A stretch of 64,000 nt of DNA from Parachlorella kessleri (Eukaryota > Chlorophyta > Trebouxiophyceae > Chlorellales > Chlorellaceae). The position numbers and the translations under genes are program-made. Below, piece by piece: positions 1-11,966 of this stretch. The notes under the pieces are model-generated. The model was given only the letters and a program-made list of their open reading frames with translations. It ran no database searches and was not told where the DNA came from. Numbering within the stretch: the first letter of the stretch is position 1; the number at the start of each line of letters is the position of its first letter. The stretch is taken from the NCBI GenBank assembly GCA_001598975.1, contig BBXU01001957.1, positions 1 to 64,000 on the forward strand, read 5' to 3'.

Positions 1-36
1 ATGCCAGTGGAATGATCAGACTGTTCTTCTGTTGCA

Positions 37-397
37 GGTGTCCAGAGCGCCTGCTGCCGCTTACGCCCCCGCTCAGCAGCAGGCCGGCCAGGAGCACGTG
101 ATTGTTGAGGAGAGGCAGGGCCCGCTCGTCCTGTCGCCAGCTCATGGCGCGTCACAGGCGCAGCAGCGGGGTACCCAGCCGCCAGCCCAGCCTGCCCAGC
201 ATGCGCAGCAGGAGCAGGCACACGCGGCAGTGCAGGCGCAGCGGAGTCCAGCGGGACCGGCGGGTGAGCTGGGTGGCGAGGCAAGGCAGCAGGCGCCACT
301 GGACGTGGCAGAGGGTGCCGCGGCCATGCTTGCGGCGGCATTTGCCGCCGCGGCCGCAGCCGCCCGGGCGTCTGAGGAGCAGGGGGTGACTGGGTGA
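37..397 (+). CDS. Terminal exon of an unidentified Gln/Ala-rich protein (5' part outside window)
   Basis: A pyrimidine-rich acceptor ending in CAG at position 36 is followed by an open frame of about 120 codons that stops at 395-397. The translation is dominated by Gln and Ala with Pro and Gly, and ends in a run of alanines before a short polar tail. No fold or catalytic motif can be seen, so the function is unknown. Similar Gln/Ala-rich tails occur on many algal regulatory proteins, which is only a weak hint. Everything upstream lies off the left edge, so neither the start nor the total length can be stated. An antisense frame also stays open here because of GCN/CAG repeats, but it has no splice-site support. 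Confidence 0.4.
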
Positions 398-2415
398 GCG
401 CTGATCTGACGTGGCATGGTGTGGTGGAGTTTGTTGTCAAGACTGTGGCAGGTGTGTGTTCTAGAAGTCCTAAGCGTTCTAATATGTTTCGAGTGGTGAA
501 TAAGGCATTGCGAGGTTCTAGAGGTTCATTTTGGAACACGGGGAGTGTTCAGAGTCGGTTGCGTGCAAGGTTGTGATTTATACACAAGGTTCGCCTGAGG
601 CGTTGGGAGTTCGTTGGTGGGCCCTCCGCCAAGCAGGCTTTCGCGTCAACTGCCGAGCCTTGCATAGGGGTGGCGTGGCAGGGCAGTATCTCTTCAAGTG
701 TACAGTATCTGGTGTACGCCCGCCTGGTAGCTGCTGTAGAGGCAGCACCGGGCAGGCTGTTGTCAGCTGCAGGGCTGGGTGGAGACGCTTGAGCCAATTT
801 GCCTGCTTTGTCACGCCTGGTCCATCTCAAAGCCCATAGGCGAATGGGCACTTCCTTTCTCCCGTTGCTGTGTGTCCTGGGGCGGCACCGTATGGTCCTG
901 CTGTTTTCACTCAGTTGCCCCCTTTTGTCCTGGCAAACTTGCTTCGCAAAGATGCCCCTCACCGCCTATCCATGGTACATGTTCAAGAATAAAGAGCCAC
1001 TTGAGGTTCAGGTCTAAGCTTGCCTCTCGATCTCACGGGGGTGTTACCTTTCGTGTTTTCCTTTAGTTTGCAATGGCGTTACTCCTTAGTTCGTATAACG
1101 GGGAGCTTCCTGTCTTCCACTGTCTTGGCAGTTCGGTGATGCCAAGAGCGTGTCTCTTGTTGTGCTGGTAAGGGATTTGCAAAGAGCTTGGGTGCGCCTG
1201 GGATCACAGGGCCAAGTCCTGGTAGTAAGCAGAAGATATAAGTGTCCCTGGCAACGCATGCCTTGGTTCTCAGGATGTATGGCTGGTTGCATAATCATTA
1301 TTAGAAACTGCGTGCATGACTTGCTTCTGCTGGGTGAGGTTGCATGACTCTAGTGCCGCTAGGGCGGCCCAGTCATCAATGCTTGCTTTTCCCACGCACA
1401 ACAGGGCACATCGCTTTCTTGTCAGTTCCCTGAGTGTTGTACAAGTTGTGCAGCTGCCAATGCGCTGCCAGCGCACTGTTCGCTGACTGACTGGGATTTG
1501 CTTTCTGCCTTCATTTCATTCGCAAGGTTGTGGTGTCGTGCCAGTGGGGGTTGAGGCTTAATGCCTGGGTATGACGGTTTTTGGCATTAGTGGGGGATTT
1601 TGGGCATGGAGGTGAGGGGGGTGTAAGTAGCATTACTGCGCTTCCAGGGCACGCCTCAGGCGAGGGCTTGCATCTGCACCCAGCCCTGTCAGTCCAGCCC
1701 AGCTCCCACCCCCTGTTCGCACTACCCGCACCCATCCTACTTACATGAGCTGCTAGCCTAAGGCATGAGCAGGACAATTCCAGAGGCAGACGTGCGCAAT
1801 CCTTGCAGCAGCAGAGGAGACTCGAGGGAAAGACCTCACTTTCTCTATCAGAGGTAGGACAATCAAGATGCATATGCACATATACATATAGCAGGCCAGA
1901 CTCAGGTTCACTCTGCATCCAGCCCTGTCCATTCCGTCCAGTCCAGTCCAGCCCAGCTCTACTCCCTGTTCGCACTACCTGCCACCCATACTAATATAGC
2001 ATACACTATACTCAGGCAAGACTCAGGCTCATTCTGCATCCAGCCCTGTCAGTCCAGTCCAGCCCACCTCTATTCCCTGTTCGCACTACCTGCCACCCAT
2101 GCTAAATACAGTCACAAGCGCAGCACCAAGGGCAGCAACTTGCACACCGCCTCTCTGTATGCGGCGGATAAGGGGATAGCATCATGCACATAGCTAGGGA
2201 AGAATATAGGCAACAGTTGCGCCCTACGCTGTGGAACTGAGGGACAGCAAAGCCTTCAACTTTCTTAAACAACGTGCAGGCGGGCCGGGATGGCCCAATT
2301 CACCATCTGTGCCACTCGCATGTCATACAGGGCATGACGCTCAAGACAGGTGTTTCCTCCTTGGGTCGCTTGCCTGGGTCTCACACCCCCCTCCTCACCA
2401 TCAGCTGCGTCACCT
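398..2415. other. Repeat-rich spacer with no convincing gene
   Basis: About 2 kb between the left-edge exon and the 3' end of MED14. Short open frames occur on both strands, but none has a signal, family motif or consistent splice sites. The right half holds three neighbouring copies of a dispersed repeat (about 1652-1745, 1899-1997 and 2021-2108). Confidence 0.6.
1652..2108 (+). repeat. Cluster of three copies of a dispersed about 80-bp repeat
   Basis: Three imperfect copies share a CATCCAGCCCTGTCAGTCC block and a 3' block reading CCCTGTTCGCACTACCTGCC and ending CACCCATGCTAA. The first copy is the most diverged. The second and third are separated by only about 20 bases. Further copies occur at 4429-4513, 16002-16063 (reverse), 16184-16249 (reverse), 24518-24572 and 51295-51350 (reverse). 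There is no coding capacity and no obvious terminal inverted repeat, so this could be a short non-autonomous element or a solo-LTR fragment. Confidence 0.75.
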
Positions 2416-5400
2416 CTACTTGAGCAGCTTGACGCCGTCATCCACGCCCACCAGCACTTTGCCAGCAGATGCAAACGATGCGTGCCCTGCCGAGGACGAG
2501 TAGGTTCCTGAGCCAGCTGCTGCCGCCCTGCGGCCGGGTAGCCCTGGGCCCAGCAGGGCCCGCTGCAGGTCCAGGTCGCCCACCAGGATCAAGCCTTTGC
2601 CCAGGGGCCGCTGCTCCATGAGCTGCTGCACCACGGAGGCCTGCAGGGTGCATGACAGCACAACACACATAAGACAGCGGTGGGAGCAGGACCTTGCAGA
2701 CGCGGTGCCAGGTGGGGAGCGCCCACAGGCGCATGCTGTATTGAGTGGAGGCCTTCGAACTGTATGGTGCATGATGGCGCGGGCTAATACGGGCAGGCTG
2801 CACTGTGACACTCATGCCGTCTTACGCTTAGGATAGCTTCGAAGCTGGGAGGCAGCCAAGCGAGCCCCAATCCCTCCTCGCCTAGGGAACTCCCAAGATC
2901 TCCATGACAAGCGACCCTGGCTGTTAGATAGCCCGACAAGAGAGGCTCATGGCAACATGCACCCCGTGCTAGACCTTGGGTGCATCGTTGCTGGTCCATT
3001 AAGACACATCAGGGCACAAAGCACGTTGGGGAGTCAGTGGGTCCCTAACCACCACTCCTTCGGAGTGCCTCAACCCCAGCCCGGTTAGCTGGCAGCTTTT
3101 AACCTTGTGGTCCTAATGGAACACGCCAGGGTTCGATCCTGGAAGGGGCAACTTCTGCTTTTTCACATTCTGCATTGCCGCTGGTGCGTCCCGCTCTATG
3201 CGGGGTGCACAGCCTCTGCTAGAACTTGGGCTGGTCACAGCACATCGCCCAGGAACAGTCCCAGGGCACGCTGCATACTCCCTGCCCTGATATCAGTGGT
3301 GGCGCGCGCTGGGCCTTGATCAGCTGGTTCCTCCGCTGAGCACGAAGGCACGCTTGCTGGGGCACGCTGGACCTGGCTCCATCTGCTGCACTACCTATCA
3401 GTCAGTTGGTGGGGCTTGCAGCACATGGATGTCCATCAAGCCAGCCAGCACGAGGGGCACGCTTACCGGGGCATGCAAGATGTTGATGGACAGGTCGGGC
3501 GAAGCGTGTGCGGCAACCTCTTCTTCCAAAGTCGGTGACGGTCTTGGTGGCCCAGCCCTGCCATCCTCGCCATGCCCCCCTGCTTTGCCTGCTGCTGCCG
3601 CTGCCGCTGCGCCTGCTGCTGCCGCGCCTGAGGCATCTGCTCCCCTCGCTGCTGCAGCACCCGGCCTGTCCGCTGCTGCCGGGAGCTGGGCTGGCGCTGA
3701 GGTGGAAGGGTCACGGCTGGCGGGGGTGGGGGTTTTCAACACTTCCACAAAGCCGTTGTGCTCCAGGGTGGGTATCACCTGCGGTTAGCACTCAAATACT
3801 TTCAACGTAGCCTGTGAGAGGCTATAGGCGGAGAGTGAAATAAAGAGGACCGCACGATGTTCTCCTGCGGCAGGAGGGCGGGCGAGCCGGTGCTCGGGGC
3901 CATGTGTCTGCTTGCAACTCACTTGACCTAGCTGGGGCCCGCATGCAGGTGCAAAACACATATGCAACTCGCAGCCAGACTGCAAACATTACAGGTACCA
4001 TGCGGAACATTGATGTAAATGCCTTGGCCCGTTTGAGGCTGGATGCATTTAAGATGGAAGTGCACGTGACAGGAAGGGGTCTGGATGCATTTGCGTGTCA
4101 CACCACGCTTGCAGCAAGACTAGAGAAAGAGCACCGCACACACTGGCTTCAGCCCCGCATCACATTCAATAGGTCTGACCCCGCCTGACTTTGGATATTG
4201 AGTTTTACCTGCGACAGGACGGCTATGTTGGCTGAGCGCTCATCGGCCGTGCCCTGGAGCGCTCCCTGCAAGCACCAGCAGGCTTGCAGAAGGGTTCTTG
4301 CACACCAAAACCTCGTAGAAGACGGGAGGAGAAATCAAAAAGGTGAAGGCCCAACCCGGAACTATTTCACCAGGCAAGCACTACCACCATTTCAGGGGAG
4401 AGGATTACTGGCTCAGAACTCACGCAAGACTCAGGCTCACTCTGCATCCAGCCCTGTTAGTCCAGTCCAGCCCAGCTCTACTCCCTGTTCGCACTACCTG
4501 CCACCCAGGCTAATTTCATGCTCGCGGCTCCATGCGTGCATTCCATGCCTCTTAGCAGTGGGTCTACTTGCAAAACCACATTGAGCCCCCCATGGGCTCG
4601 ACCACTAAAGCCGACTGATGGCTCCTTCTGACTCACGTCCTGCCCTTCCAGTGTCGGTGACTCGCCCAGCCTTGGCTGCTGTGAGACATGAGGCCTCATC
4701 AACTGCATGGGAAGCGAGAGCCACACACATGCACATGGGCACACCCCTCAGTCATCAAGAACACCAAAGACACCAGGAAGGGAGACGGACGGAAAGAGAA
4801 CCGATCGATGGGAGGGAGGGATATTCCTGCACGACGGCACTTACAGCCATATGCTTGCGGTAGGCAGAGCAGACTGTACTGTGTACGGCTGCAGAGAGAC
4901 ACACGGCTGCATATGTGCCTGCAGCGGGAGGGGGTTCCTTGCCTGCGAGAGGAGGGGGTGTGACTCAGCCGACAGCTTGCCGGACACGGCCAGCAGCACC
5001 GCAGCAGCCGCCAGGCGCTTGCGGTACGCCTGCACGGCATCCGCTGTACCGCCGCCGCGGCTGCCGCTGGGGCCGGCACTGGGGGGCTCCAAGAGGTCCT
5101 TGCCGGGGGCTGCAGGAGCTGCTGCTGCTGCTGCTGTGGAGGGCTGGCCTTCCGATTGAGGCGGTACTGGCTCTGCTGCCTGGGCCGGGCTGCTGGCAAG
5201 CCCGCTAGGCGTGGCGGCTGCCTCCCCATCAGAACCAGAGCTACAAGAGCTCCCCTCGCTGCTGCTGCTGCTGCTGCTGCCACTGATCCAGGGACAGCCT
5301 TCACATGCTGTGATGCCGCTGTCGCTGCCGCTGCCGCTGTCGCTGCTATCGGCGCCTCCTACGGTATGTTCAGGACCAGCGTTGGCAGGCAGCCCCTCTG

Positions 5401-8400
5401 GCTTCCGTGTGGGGGGCCAGGGCCGAGATTCCCCGATAGACCGTCCCTCAACTCCTCCTGTTGCGCCCTGCGGCAGCCCAGCGCCATTCCTAGCACTACT
5501 GCTGCTGCTGCCGCCGCCGCTGCCGGGCACCGCTGCTTCCAAGGGTCCTGCTGCTGTAGAGATGCCGCCAGACCCTGCCGGCGGCTGGCCCGCAAGCAGG
5601 CGGGCCGCTTGGTACTGGTTGTAGCCGTGGTAGGCGGCCAGCAACTCAGAGAGGGAGTGCTCCTGGATGGTGGCTTCAGTGACGCCCAGAAGCCGAGGAC
5701 CTGCTCAGAGAGCCACCAGCGCCCGATGTGATCGTTTTAGCGGCGCGAATATTTTTAGCTAGCTAGCATAGCTAGAAATAAAAAGAGTTAAATGGATTTA
5801 TTTTCAAACATTTTTTTATACTTTTTGTTTGTTTTGTACCCGCCACCACAGGCGACCAGGCCTTCCCTGTTGTGTCGAACCTTCGGTGCATGTCATACAA
5901 CGTATGCAGTTGAATGGGAGCATTACGTAAGGGCTGCTAGCCGCTGGGGACCTGTGCTGGCGGCGCCCAAGGTATTCCCTCAGGACAAGAGGTACACGCG
6001 AGGGTGATGTGGGGCATGCAGCTTGAGGGGATGATGGGTGATGATGGGTGATGCGCTGGTGGAAGCGCTGAATCTCAGACCACCGGCTGAGCGCGGTCAC
6101 TGTGCCACGCGATCTTTAGCTGCCCTGCTGAAGTTGTAGACTGCGAGCCATGGTGGTCTGCACATGCACATGCACACCCTCAAAACAAGCACTGCGTCAT
6201 CAATTCAAAAGTCACCACTGGCAGCCTACCCAAGCCTCACTCCCAACAAGCGCACCACAACATCGGGGCGGTTTCGACAGCAGGGTGACTCACCCAGGGG
6301 GGTAGCCATGATGGCAGCATCCACAGTGTTTCCCGCCCAGTTCAGACAGCGGGCCGCCAAGGTCACGGCCCCACACGCCATGGTGGCTGCCACCCGGGCG
6401 ATGCCCCTGCACAACCATTCAGTCACAGGGCGGCAGGTGAGTGAATTGCAGCATGGCATGCCATGGTGGCCGCCAGGCGGGCGATGCCCCTGCAATAGCA
6501 TTCAATCCCACGACGGCAACTCAGTGATTCGTGGCACGGCATATCATGGTGCCTGCTGCCTGGGAGGTGCGCCCCTCAGGTGTAAACCAGCGACTTGTCC
6601 GCAGCACGTCCCGCACCACCAACAGCACGCATGGCCTGCCGGCCCCCGGGGTGTCCCCGCCTAGGCCCGGCAATGCTCGACCACACTACTTCACAAGCGC
6701 CGACCCCGCCACGCCTGTAAGTCTCACGCTTAGCCAGCGCCACAGATGCATGTAGGCCAGGTAGGCTGCCCCATTCGGGCCAGGGAGAGTGGGCGCTGGC
6801 ACCCTCCAGCCTGTTTTGTTGTTATTTTCTTAAAAAACAACAAACTGCCAGTCAGCCCGACGCCCAGTAGGAGCCACGCCCTGGGTAAAGCCAGGCCATG
6901 CGTTCTGCTGGTTCCAAAACTGTCCATAGCACGGGGCATGCACTACAGTGCACATATGGTCTGCAGCTCGTTCCCCCGTTCCAAGTCTGCCTGCTTATCG
7001 ACGCAGCTGGTGTCTGCCACACTGCTGTCTGACCCCTTCCTGCGGCATTTCCATCCTAAATATGGTCTAGAAGCCCGCCCGGAGCACTCACCGGGGCCCT
7101 CCGCCAGAGCCGATGCCGCCCAGGGGGCCCACGGACTGCCCCATCTCCTGGATGAACTGCTGAATTTCGGGGGGCTCGTCGAATTCCCCCTCCTCCTCGT
7201 CTCCCCCGCCAGCGCCCCCACTGCTACCCATGCCACCTGCAGCCCACGCCACAGCAGGCACAAATCAGGAAAGGTTTGACGCCAGACAGATGGGAAGGCA
7301 TGGCATACGAATCAGGCAGAGGACGGACACAGCAAGCAAAAAAGCACTGCCAGTGCCACTTGCCTGCAATCAGCGCTGCCGCTCTCTCCATGCGCTGCTG
7401 CATCACGGCCCGCATCAGCCGCCGCCGCGCCATGATCGCGCGGCCGCTCATCACCTGAATCCCCCGCCAGAAGCGCCGCAGCTGCAGAAGGCCAGTAACC
7501 AGGGGTGTACAGCATGTGCCCAGCTCAACACACGCAGGTAAAGGCAGCAACAGCAGAGTGTGACGGATAGCCATGCTCTCGCCCCAGACACGCAGGAAGT
7601 AGGAATGCCCTCCACCCTGCTGTCATGTGTGACAGGCCCCTTGACAGAAGGCAGTGGTCGAGCCGTTCGAGCATAACAGCGTCCCGCCACCGGACCATGC
7701 TGCCGTGTTCCGTACACGTATAATGAACTAGCGGAGCACGGACGCACCACTCCCAAAGCCAAAAAATACAAGGAATCAGAACTTAGGTTCCCATCAGAAT
7801 GCAGGGATTACAAGTACCCCCCTGCCAGGTGTCCTGGCCATCAGCTCGACTGCTGCATGCACCTTCCAACGACCCCTGCCACCCACCCACCCACCCTCCC
7901 ACCTGCCCAGGCGACAGAAAGGCCGGGGTGAACTGCACCGGGCCGCCGGCTCCCCCTGCCAACTGGTTCACGTGCATCCCCAGCACCGTATACACCCTGA
8001 CCCCAGCCAGCGAGTCAGCCCCGTTGTAGCGGCCCAGCACCCCGGCAGGCTCCCTGCTGCTGCGCTGCGCCTGCTGAGGCTGCTGGGCCGTTCCGCCAGG
8101 GGCAGCAGGCAGGCGGGGAAGGGAGGTGCCATGGGCTCCCCGACTGCTGCTCGCCTGGCTCTGCTGCATGGCACACGAGGACTAGTATGCATCAGACACG
8201 AGGTAGGGAAGCATGGGGATGCAAGCTAGCCCGTGCTCCCCTGGGGAGGGCTCAGGTCACTCGTACTTCGACACGCTATCACGCCGCCGTACATATGGCA
8301 TGTGTCAGATGTATGTATGCATGTAATGAACGTGCCAACCAGCTTGGGCGGAGTCCTCCCCACCACCACAGCACCCCTGGCGGCGCTTTCACTACAGCAA

Positions 8401-10961
8401 GTCCTCTTCAGAGGGGTAAGACTTGGGGGTGCGGATGTCCCCTGCCCACGAACCACCCATCTCATATATCAAGTTTTGAATGGCCGACCCCAACCCACCT
8501 CGTTCACATCCGTCAGCAGCAGGAAGTGGCGCGGCATGCCGCCCAGCAGGCGCAGCGCCACCCTCACAGGCAGCAGCGCCAGCTGGGGCGGGGTCTTGTC
8601 GGCGCCGCCGGCCAGCGAGGGCAGCATGCCCAGCGGCCCCAGCACCCGGTGCAGCAGGAACTGCTCCTGAGGCCGCTGCCGCTGCTGCTGTGCCTGCTCT
8701 GCCTGCTGCTGTGGCTGCTGAGGTCCTTGGTTGGTAGCATGCTGCTGCTGCGATGCCGTCTGCTGCTGCGCAGTAGAGTGTGTCAGCCCGCCAGCGCCAG
8801 ACCGGGCCTGATGGGGGTTGGCTTGCCGTGAAGGGGGGCTCTCCCCCACAGCTTCCCGTATGCTGCCTGCAGCATCCAGAGCAGTAACACATTGCGCTGA
8901 GGCCAACTGTCATTGCCCTCAGTCGGCGTCCCTTGTCCCCCACCCCACCCCACCACCCCACCCACCCACCCACCCACACCCACCCACGCACCACCCGCTC
9001 GAGGAGGAACTTGTTGGCGCAGCGTGTCGGTTTGTAACCCGGGACCCGGAAAGGGACACGAGCCTCAGTAAGCATATGCCATGTCGGCGACTGTGATTGG
9101 TCTTAACACCCAAAAGGCAGAGGGAGAGCCGCAGCGTTTGTTCGTTGGCATTTGAAGCCTGGTGCAGCTGAGGAAGGCCGTGGTTGTCAAACTACGCAGC
9201 CCCAGCACCCACGCTGCTCACCGCCGTCCCGCCATGCAGCCTACCACACACCTTACACAAAGTACATGCAGCGCCCCAGGTAGTTGACTAGACTAGCACT
9301 CACTGACAATCTCCTGCTTCTCTCTGATGCCCCCCGCCCAGCGCTGCAGCAGGAGGAAGGGGTTGGCGGGTGCTCCGCCTTTCCCTGGCCCCTGGGAGCC
9401 GCCCGGTGAGCCCACGGGAACCATCTGCAGGCAGCAGCTTTGCAACGAGAGCATGGCTGGTGCGCTTGGGGTCCCGACCACAGAGGCAACAGCCCTCCAG
9501 GGAGCTGGCCGGCGGCTGCCACCTGACACTGCCGGCCACATCTCTCCGTGCGACCTACGTCAGACAGCAGCATACCCACCAACTAGTTAAACCACTAGTG
9601 GCCAGACAAAGAAACAAACATGGACGCCAACAAACAAACAAGCGAGGAGCCTAAAGCTGGCAGGTCGCGCGCAGTGCGCTGACGTGGCTGGACATTGCTG
9701 CCTGGCCTGCTCTGGCAGTAGCCCCCCACCTGCACCCTGCCCCTGGCCATTTGCTCCGCCAGGGCTCGCTGTGCCAGCACGGCCGTCCGCCCTTCCACGT
9801 GGCATGCCTGCTAGGGACACACGGAATACCAATAAGGGGGCTTGTATAGTATGCAACCTGGCCATGCTGATAGGACCTCCCCTGGGGCCACAGTGCCCCA
9901 AACCCTCCCAACAGCACCCCCCTCGACAGCCCGCCTGGCAAGCCCTCTAGGGAGGGTCCTCCTGGCCAGTGACTGCACTTCTGGGAGGCTAGTTGCCCCG
10001 GTGACATGCTCAGCAACAGACCCAAAATTAGGTCTACCTGGGGCATCCTGTGGGGGGGCAGGCGGGTGGCGCAGACCTGGCCGTTGTCCATGCTTGTGCC
10101 AGCTTATACGCATAGGAAGGAGCGGAGTATCCTGTACCAAGATACACCAGATACCGACTCAGCCCACTCACTGCCCACCTGTAGTATGTTGTAGGCGGAA
10201 AGGGCATCGGTGAATCTGGCCACCCGCCACACATCTGCCAGCTGACCTGGCCCCGGCAGCTGCATGGAAGGGGGGTCGATTCCCAGCTGCAAGGAAGCCC
10301 GCAGCATTTCCAGCGATATGGTGGGCCTGCATAGAGTGGGGAGGTATTGCATATAGTGAGTCGTCGCTGGCAGCAGGTCCCCCTCCTCAGCTGTATGGAA
10401 GCCTGCACCTCCAACGATAGGGGGTCAACAATATTAATGAGTTCCTTTGGTGGTTGCCAGGCTTTGGGAGACTGAGCGCCTCCCTCACCCCACATATGTC
10501 CCAGACCGTGCAGCACCCTGTATAGACATACAAGGACACCCACCTTCCAGCAGGGATAGGGCAATACAGCTTGCCGACATATATGGTGGGGACGGGAATC
10601 CCATCTACTGACGGAGTCTGGACTGGCACGCCGTTGCCTGCACTGCCGCTGCTGCTCAAAATGCTGCTGCTATTGCTACCAGCCTGCCTGCTAGGCAGGG
10701 CTGGGACGGTCCCTCCCCCCACTGCTGAACTTGGGTCCAACCTAAGCTCGATATATTTGGTCGAGCTGGTCGACGAGGCGTTCTGAGGATGCTTTGTGGC
10801 AGTGACTCTAAGCCTGCCGGCTGTCTGATTACCTCCAACCTCCACACTTCCAAGCTCGACCAGCTCAAACTGCAAGGCCTCAGAGCACTTCATCCCAACT
10901 CTCCCGACGCATCCAAGGTGCAGCAGAAGGTGCCGACCTATTGACCTTGCCAGGTACTGCA
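2416..10961 (-). CDS. MED14: Mediator complex subunit 14 (MED14), N-terminal exons not resolved
   Basis: MED14 is the backbone subunit that joins the head, middle and tail of Mediator at RNA polymerase II promoters. Exons in transcript order: 10961-10544, 10326-10179, 9807-9730, 9424-9304, 8866-8499, 8163-7903, 7481-7364, 7236-7092, 6635-about 6560, 6406-6294, 6099-5998, 5700-4943, 3778-3425 and 2640-2416. Phases agree everywhere except at the 6.6/6.4 kb junction, which I could not resolve. Family-like segments include a CSEALQFELVEL stretch near 10.87 kb, a run ending PRHFLLLTDVNE (8.5 kb) matching the LPQYY-type strand, VYTVLGMHV (8.0 kb) and ISLEMLRASLQLGIDPP (10.3 kb). Low-complexity Gln, Ala and Ser inserts are large. 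Two introns use GC donors (after 7364 and after 4943). The conserved N-terminal helices should lie above 11 kb, but only weak candidates were found there. The identity rests on remembered family patterns, firmest in the 8.5-10.9 kb part. Confidence 0.66.
3082..3151 (+). pseudogene. tRNA-like sequence, probably a degenerate tRNA
   Basis: A perfect T-arm (CCAGG, loop GTTCGAT, CCTGG) is followed by AAGGGGC and A, like a tRNA 3' end with a B box. The 5' side begins GCCCGGTTAGCT but pairs with the 3' acceptor strand only in part, and no good anticodon stem forms. It lies in an intron of MED14 on the opposite strand. A functional tRNA is unlikely; a tRNA pseudogene or SINE-like remnant fits better. 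Confidence 0.35.
4429..4513 (+). repeat. Dispersed repeat copy inside a MED14 intron
   Basis: This is a close match to the copies at 1.9-2.1 kb, with the same CATCCAGCCCTGT block and CCCTGTTCGCACTACCTGCC block. It lies in the intron between the 5.7-4.9 kb and 3.8-3.4 kb exons, in antisense orientation to MED14. Confidence 0.75.
6377..6507 (-). repeat. Partial tandem duplication of an exon start in MED14
   Basis: Two 48-base segments (6460-6507 and 6377-6424) match at most positions. Each contains a 3' splice acceptor followed by the first codons of the exon at 6406-6294. The upstream copy has lost its continuation and is probably a decoy exon. Confidence 0.6.
7902..7903 (-). other. G-rich GGGT repeat directly at a MED14 splice donor
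   Basis: The intron that begins after exon 8163-7903 opens with repeated GTGGG/GGGT units (7902 down to about 7879). It resembles the donor after 31446 in the papain-like gene. Confidence 0.5.
8935..8993 (-). repeat. GGGT/GGGGT simple repeat in a MED14 intron
   Basis: About 60 bases consist almost only of CCCA and CCCCA units on the + strand, so GGGT/GGGGT units in the transcript. It lies within the intron between exons 9424-9304 and 8866-8499 and could fold as a G-quadruplex. Confidence 0.8.
10284..10419 (-). repeat. Second partial exon duplication in MED14
   Basis: The coding segment at 10318-10284 has a diverged copy at 10419-10388 in the preceding intron. Both read Ser-Leu-Glu followed by Ala-Ser, then Ile-Gln-Leu or Leu-Gln-Leu. 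Only the downstream copy has an acceptor that fits the reading phase. Confidence 0.5.
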
Positions 10962-11024
10962 CTGAAACATCAGCGCGGTCTTCCTTTCTGTGGCAACAAG
11001 CAGTATTGACTACAGTGTAATGAG

Positions 11025-11440
11025 GTGCTTCAATGGTCTATCACATGCGAAGAAGACTCTGCAGAGGTACACGATCGGCATTGCTTGCCGGTACTGTACA
11101 GCGACTCCCAGCCGCATGATGCCTTCATGCTGGATGGGCTCATCCTGCCTGCAATCGTGCAACACAAGGGTGCCACTTGTGTGCCCCCAGAGGTGTCAGT
11201 GGCACACATCCGTCACATTCAAAATATTTCATGACATTGGCACTTCCTGTAGTTACAGGAGTGAAGCTTCACCCGCAGCTCTGCTCCTGCCAGGCTGGAA
11301 GTGGAGCCTTGGCAAGAGCACCCTGTAAGAGCAGCAGTGGCTGCACGCGCAGGGAATCCACGAGTACCATGCCAGAGGGTGCACTGACATTCTGGCACGC
11401 TCGGGCACCCACGTGTTCAGTCCAGGCGTCCACTCCAAAC
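11025..11440 (-). other. Possible 5' coding fragments of MED14
   Basis: Two minus-strand stretches look protein-like: about 11141-11030, which opens QDEPIQHEGIMRLGV, and about 11410-11270, which contains SAPSGMVLVDSLRVQPLLLL. The second resembles the strand region just before the LPW/WRLL part of MED14. I could not join either to the 10961 exon in a unique way. The plus strand is also open at 11025-11234, so the coding direction is not certain. Confidence 0.25.
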
Positions 11441-11966
11441 ACACATAAGGGCCCGTTGCACCGCACTCCTCTGCCCCATCCAGTTAGTCCCACTAGGTGC
11501 CCACTAGTCCCCCTGCCACCATCTGCTTTCATGCCTGTTGCTTGCACTGCCGTTCCATCGGGCAGGCGTCCCAGAGAGTGTCAATTGGGCTTTGCAACCA
11601 AATCCTTTCCAAACTTGCCGCTGGTACGCCTAGCAGTACGCTGGGTGTACAGCCTCTCCCACTAGGTGGGCTGCTGTGGTCTGCAACATCACCATGGCTG
11701 CATTAGCAGGAGGAGCAACCCCTTACTCAGCGGGCCTTTTATCAAAAGAAGCTAGGAAAGCCTTTACAATGCCAAGCAATACGAGCATCATGCACATCAA
11801 TTACGGAACATATGTCCAATTAACATGACAGTTACAGGGTCAACAGCAGCGTGGCTGGTCTCGGGGCCGGCTGTGCATGTGAGCACCCAAAGGAGGTGGC
11901 TAGGATGGACACAATGTGCACTGGGTTCCCGCACCGCTGCTGCATTTCGCCAGCTGTAGTCAGTCA
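11441..11966. other. No gene recognised between MED14 and the AT-hook exon
   Basis: This half-kilobase should hold MED14 N-terminal exons or its promoter if the gene is intact. I saw no stretch with the conserved MED14 N-terminal helical pattern on the minus strand, and no other supported gene. Confidence 0.4.

Noticed and set aside
4841..5731. Plus-strand open frames rich in Leu and Ala
   Set aside because: They are shadows of the Ser/Ala-rich MED14 exon at 5700-4943 on the minus strand.
6294..6406. A GNTVDAA stretch resembling gamma-glutamyltransferase
   Set aside because: The rest of the exon and its neighbours do not match that family, while the phase chain fits MED14.
11025..11234. A plus-strand open frame between MED14 exons
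   Set aside because: It is protein-like but has no family match, and the minus strand is equally open. Not supportable as a gene.
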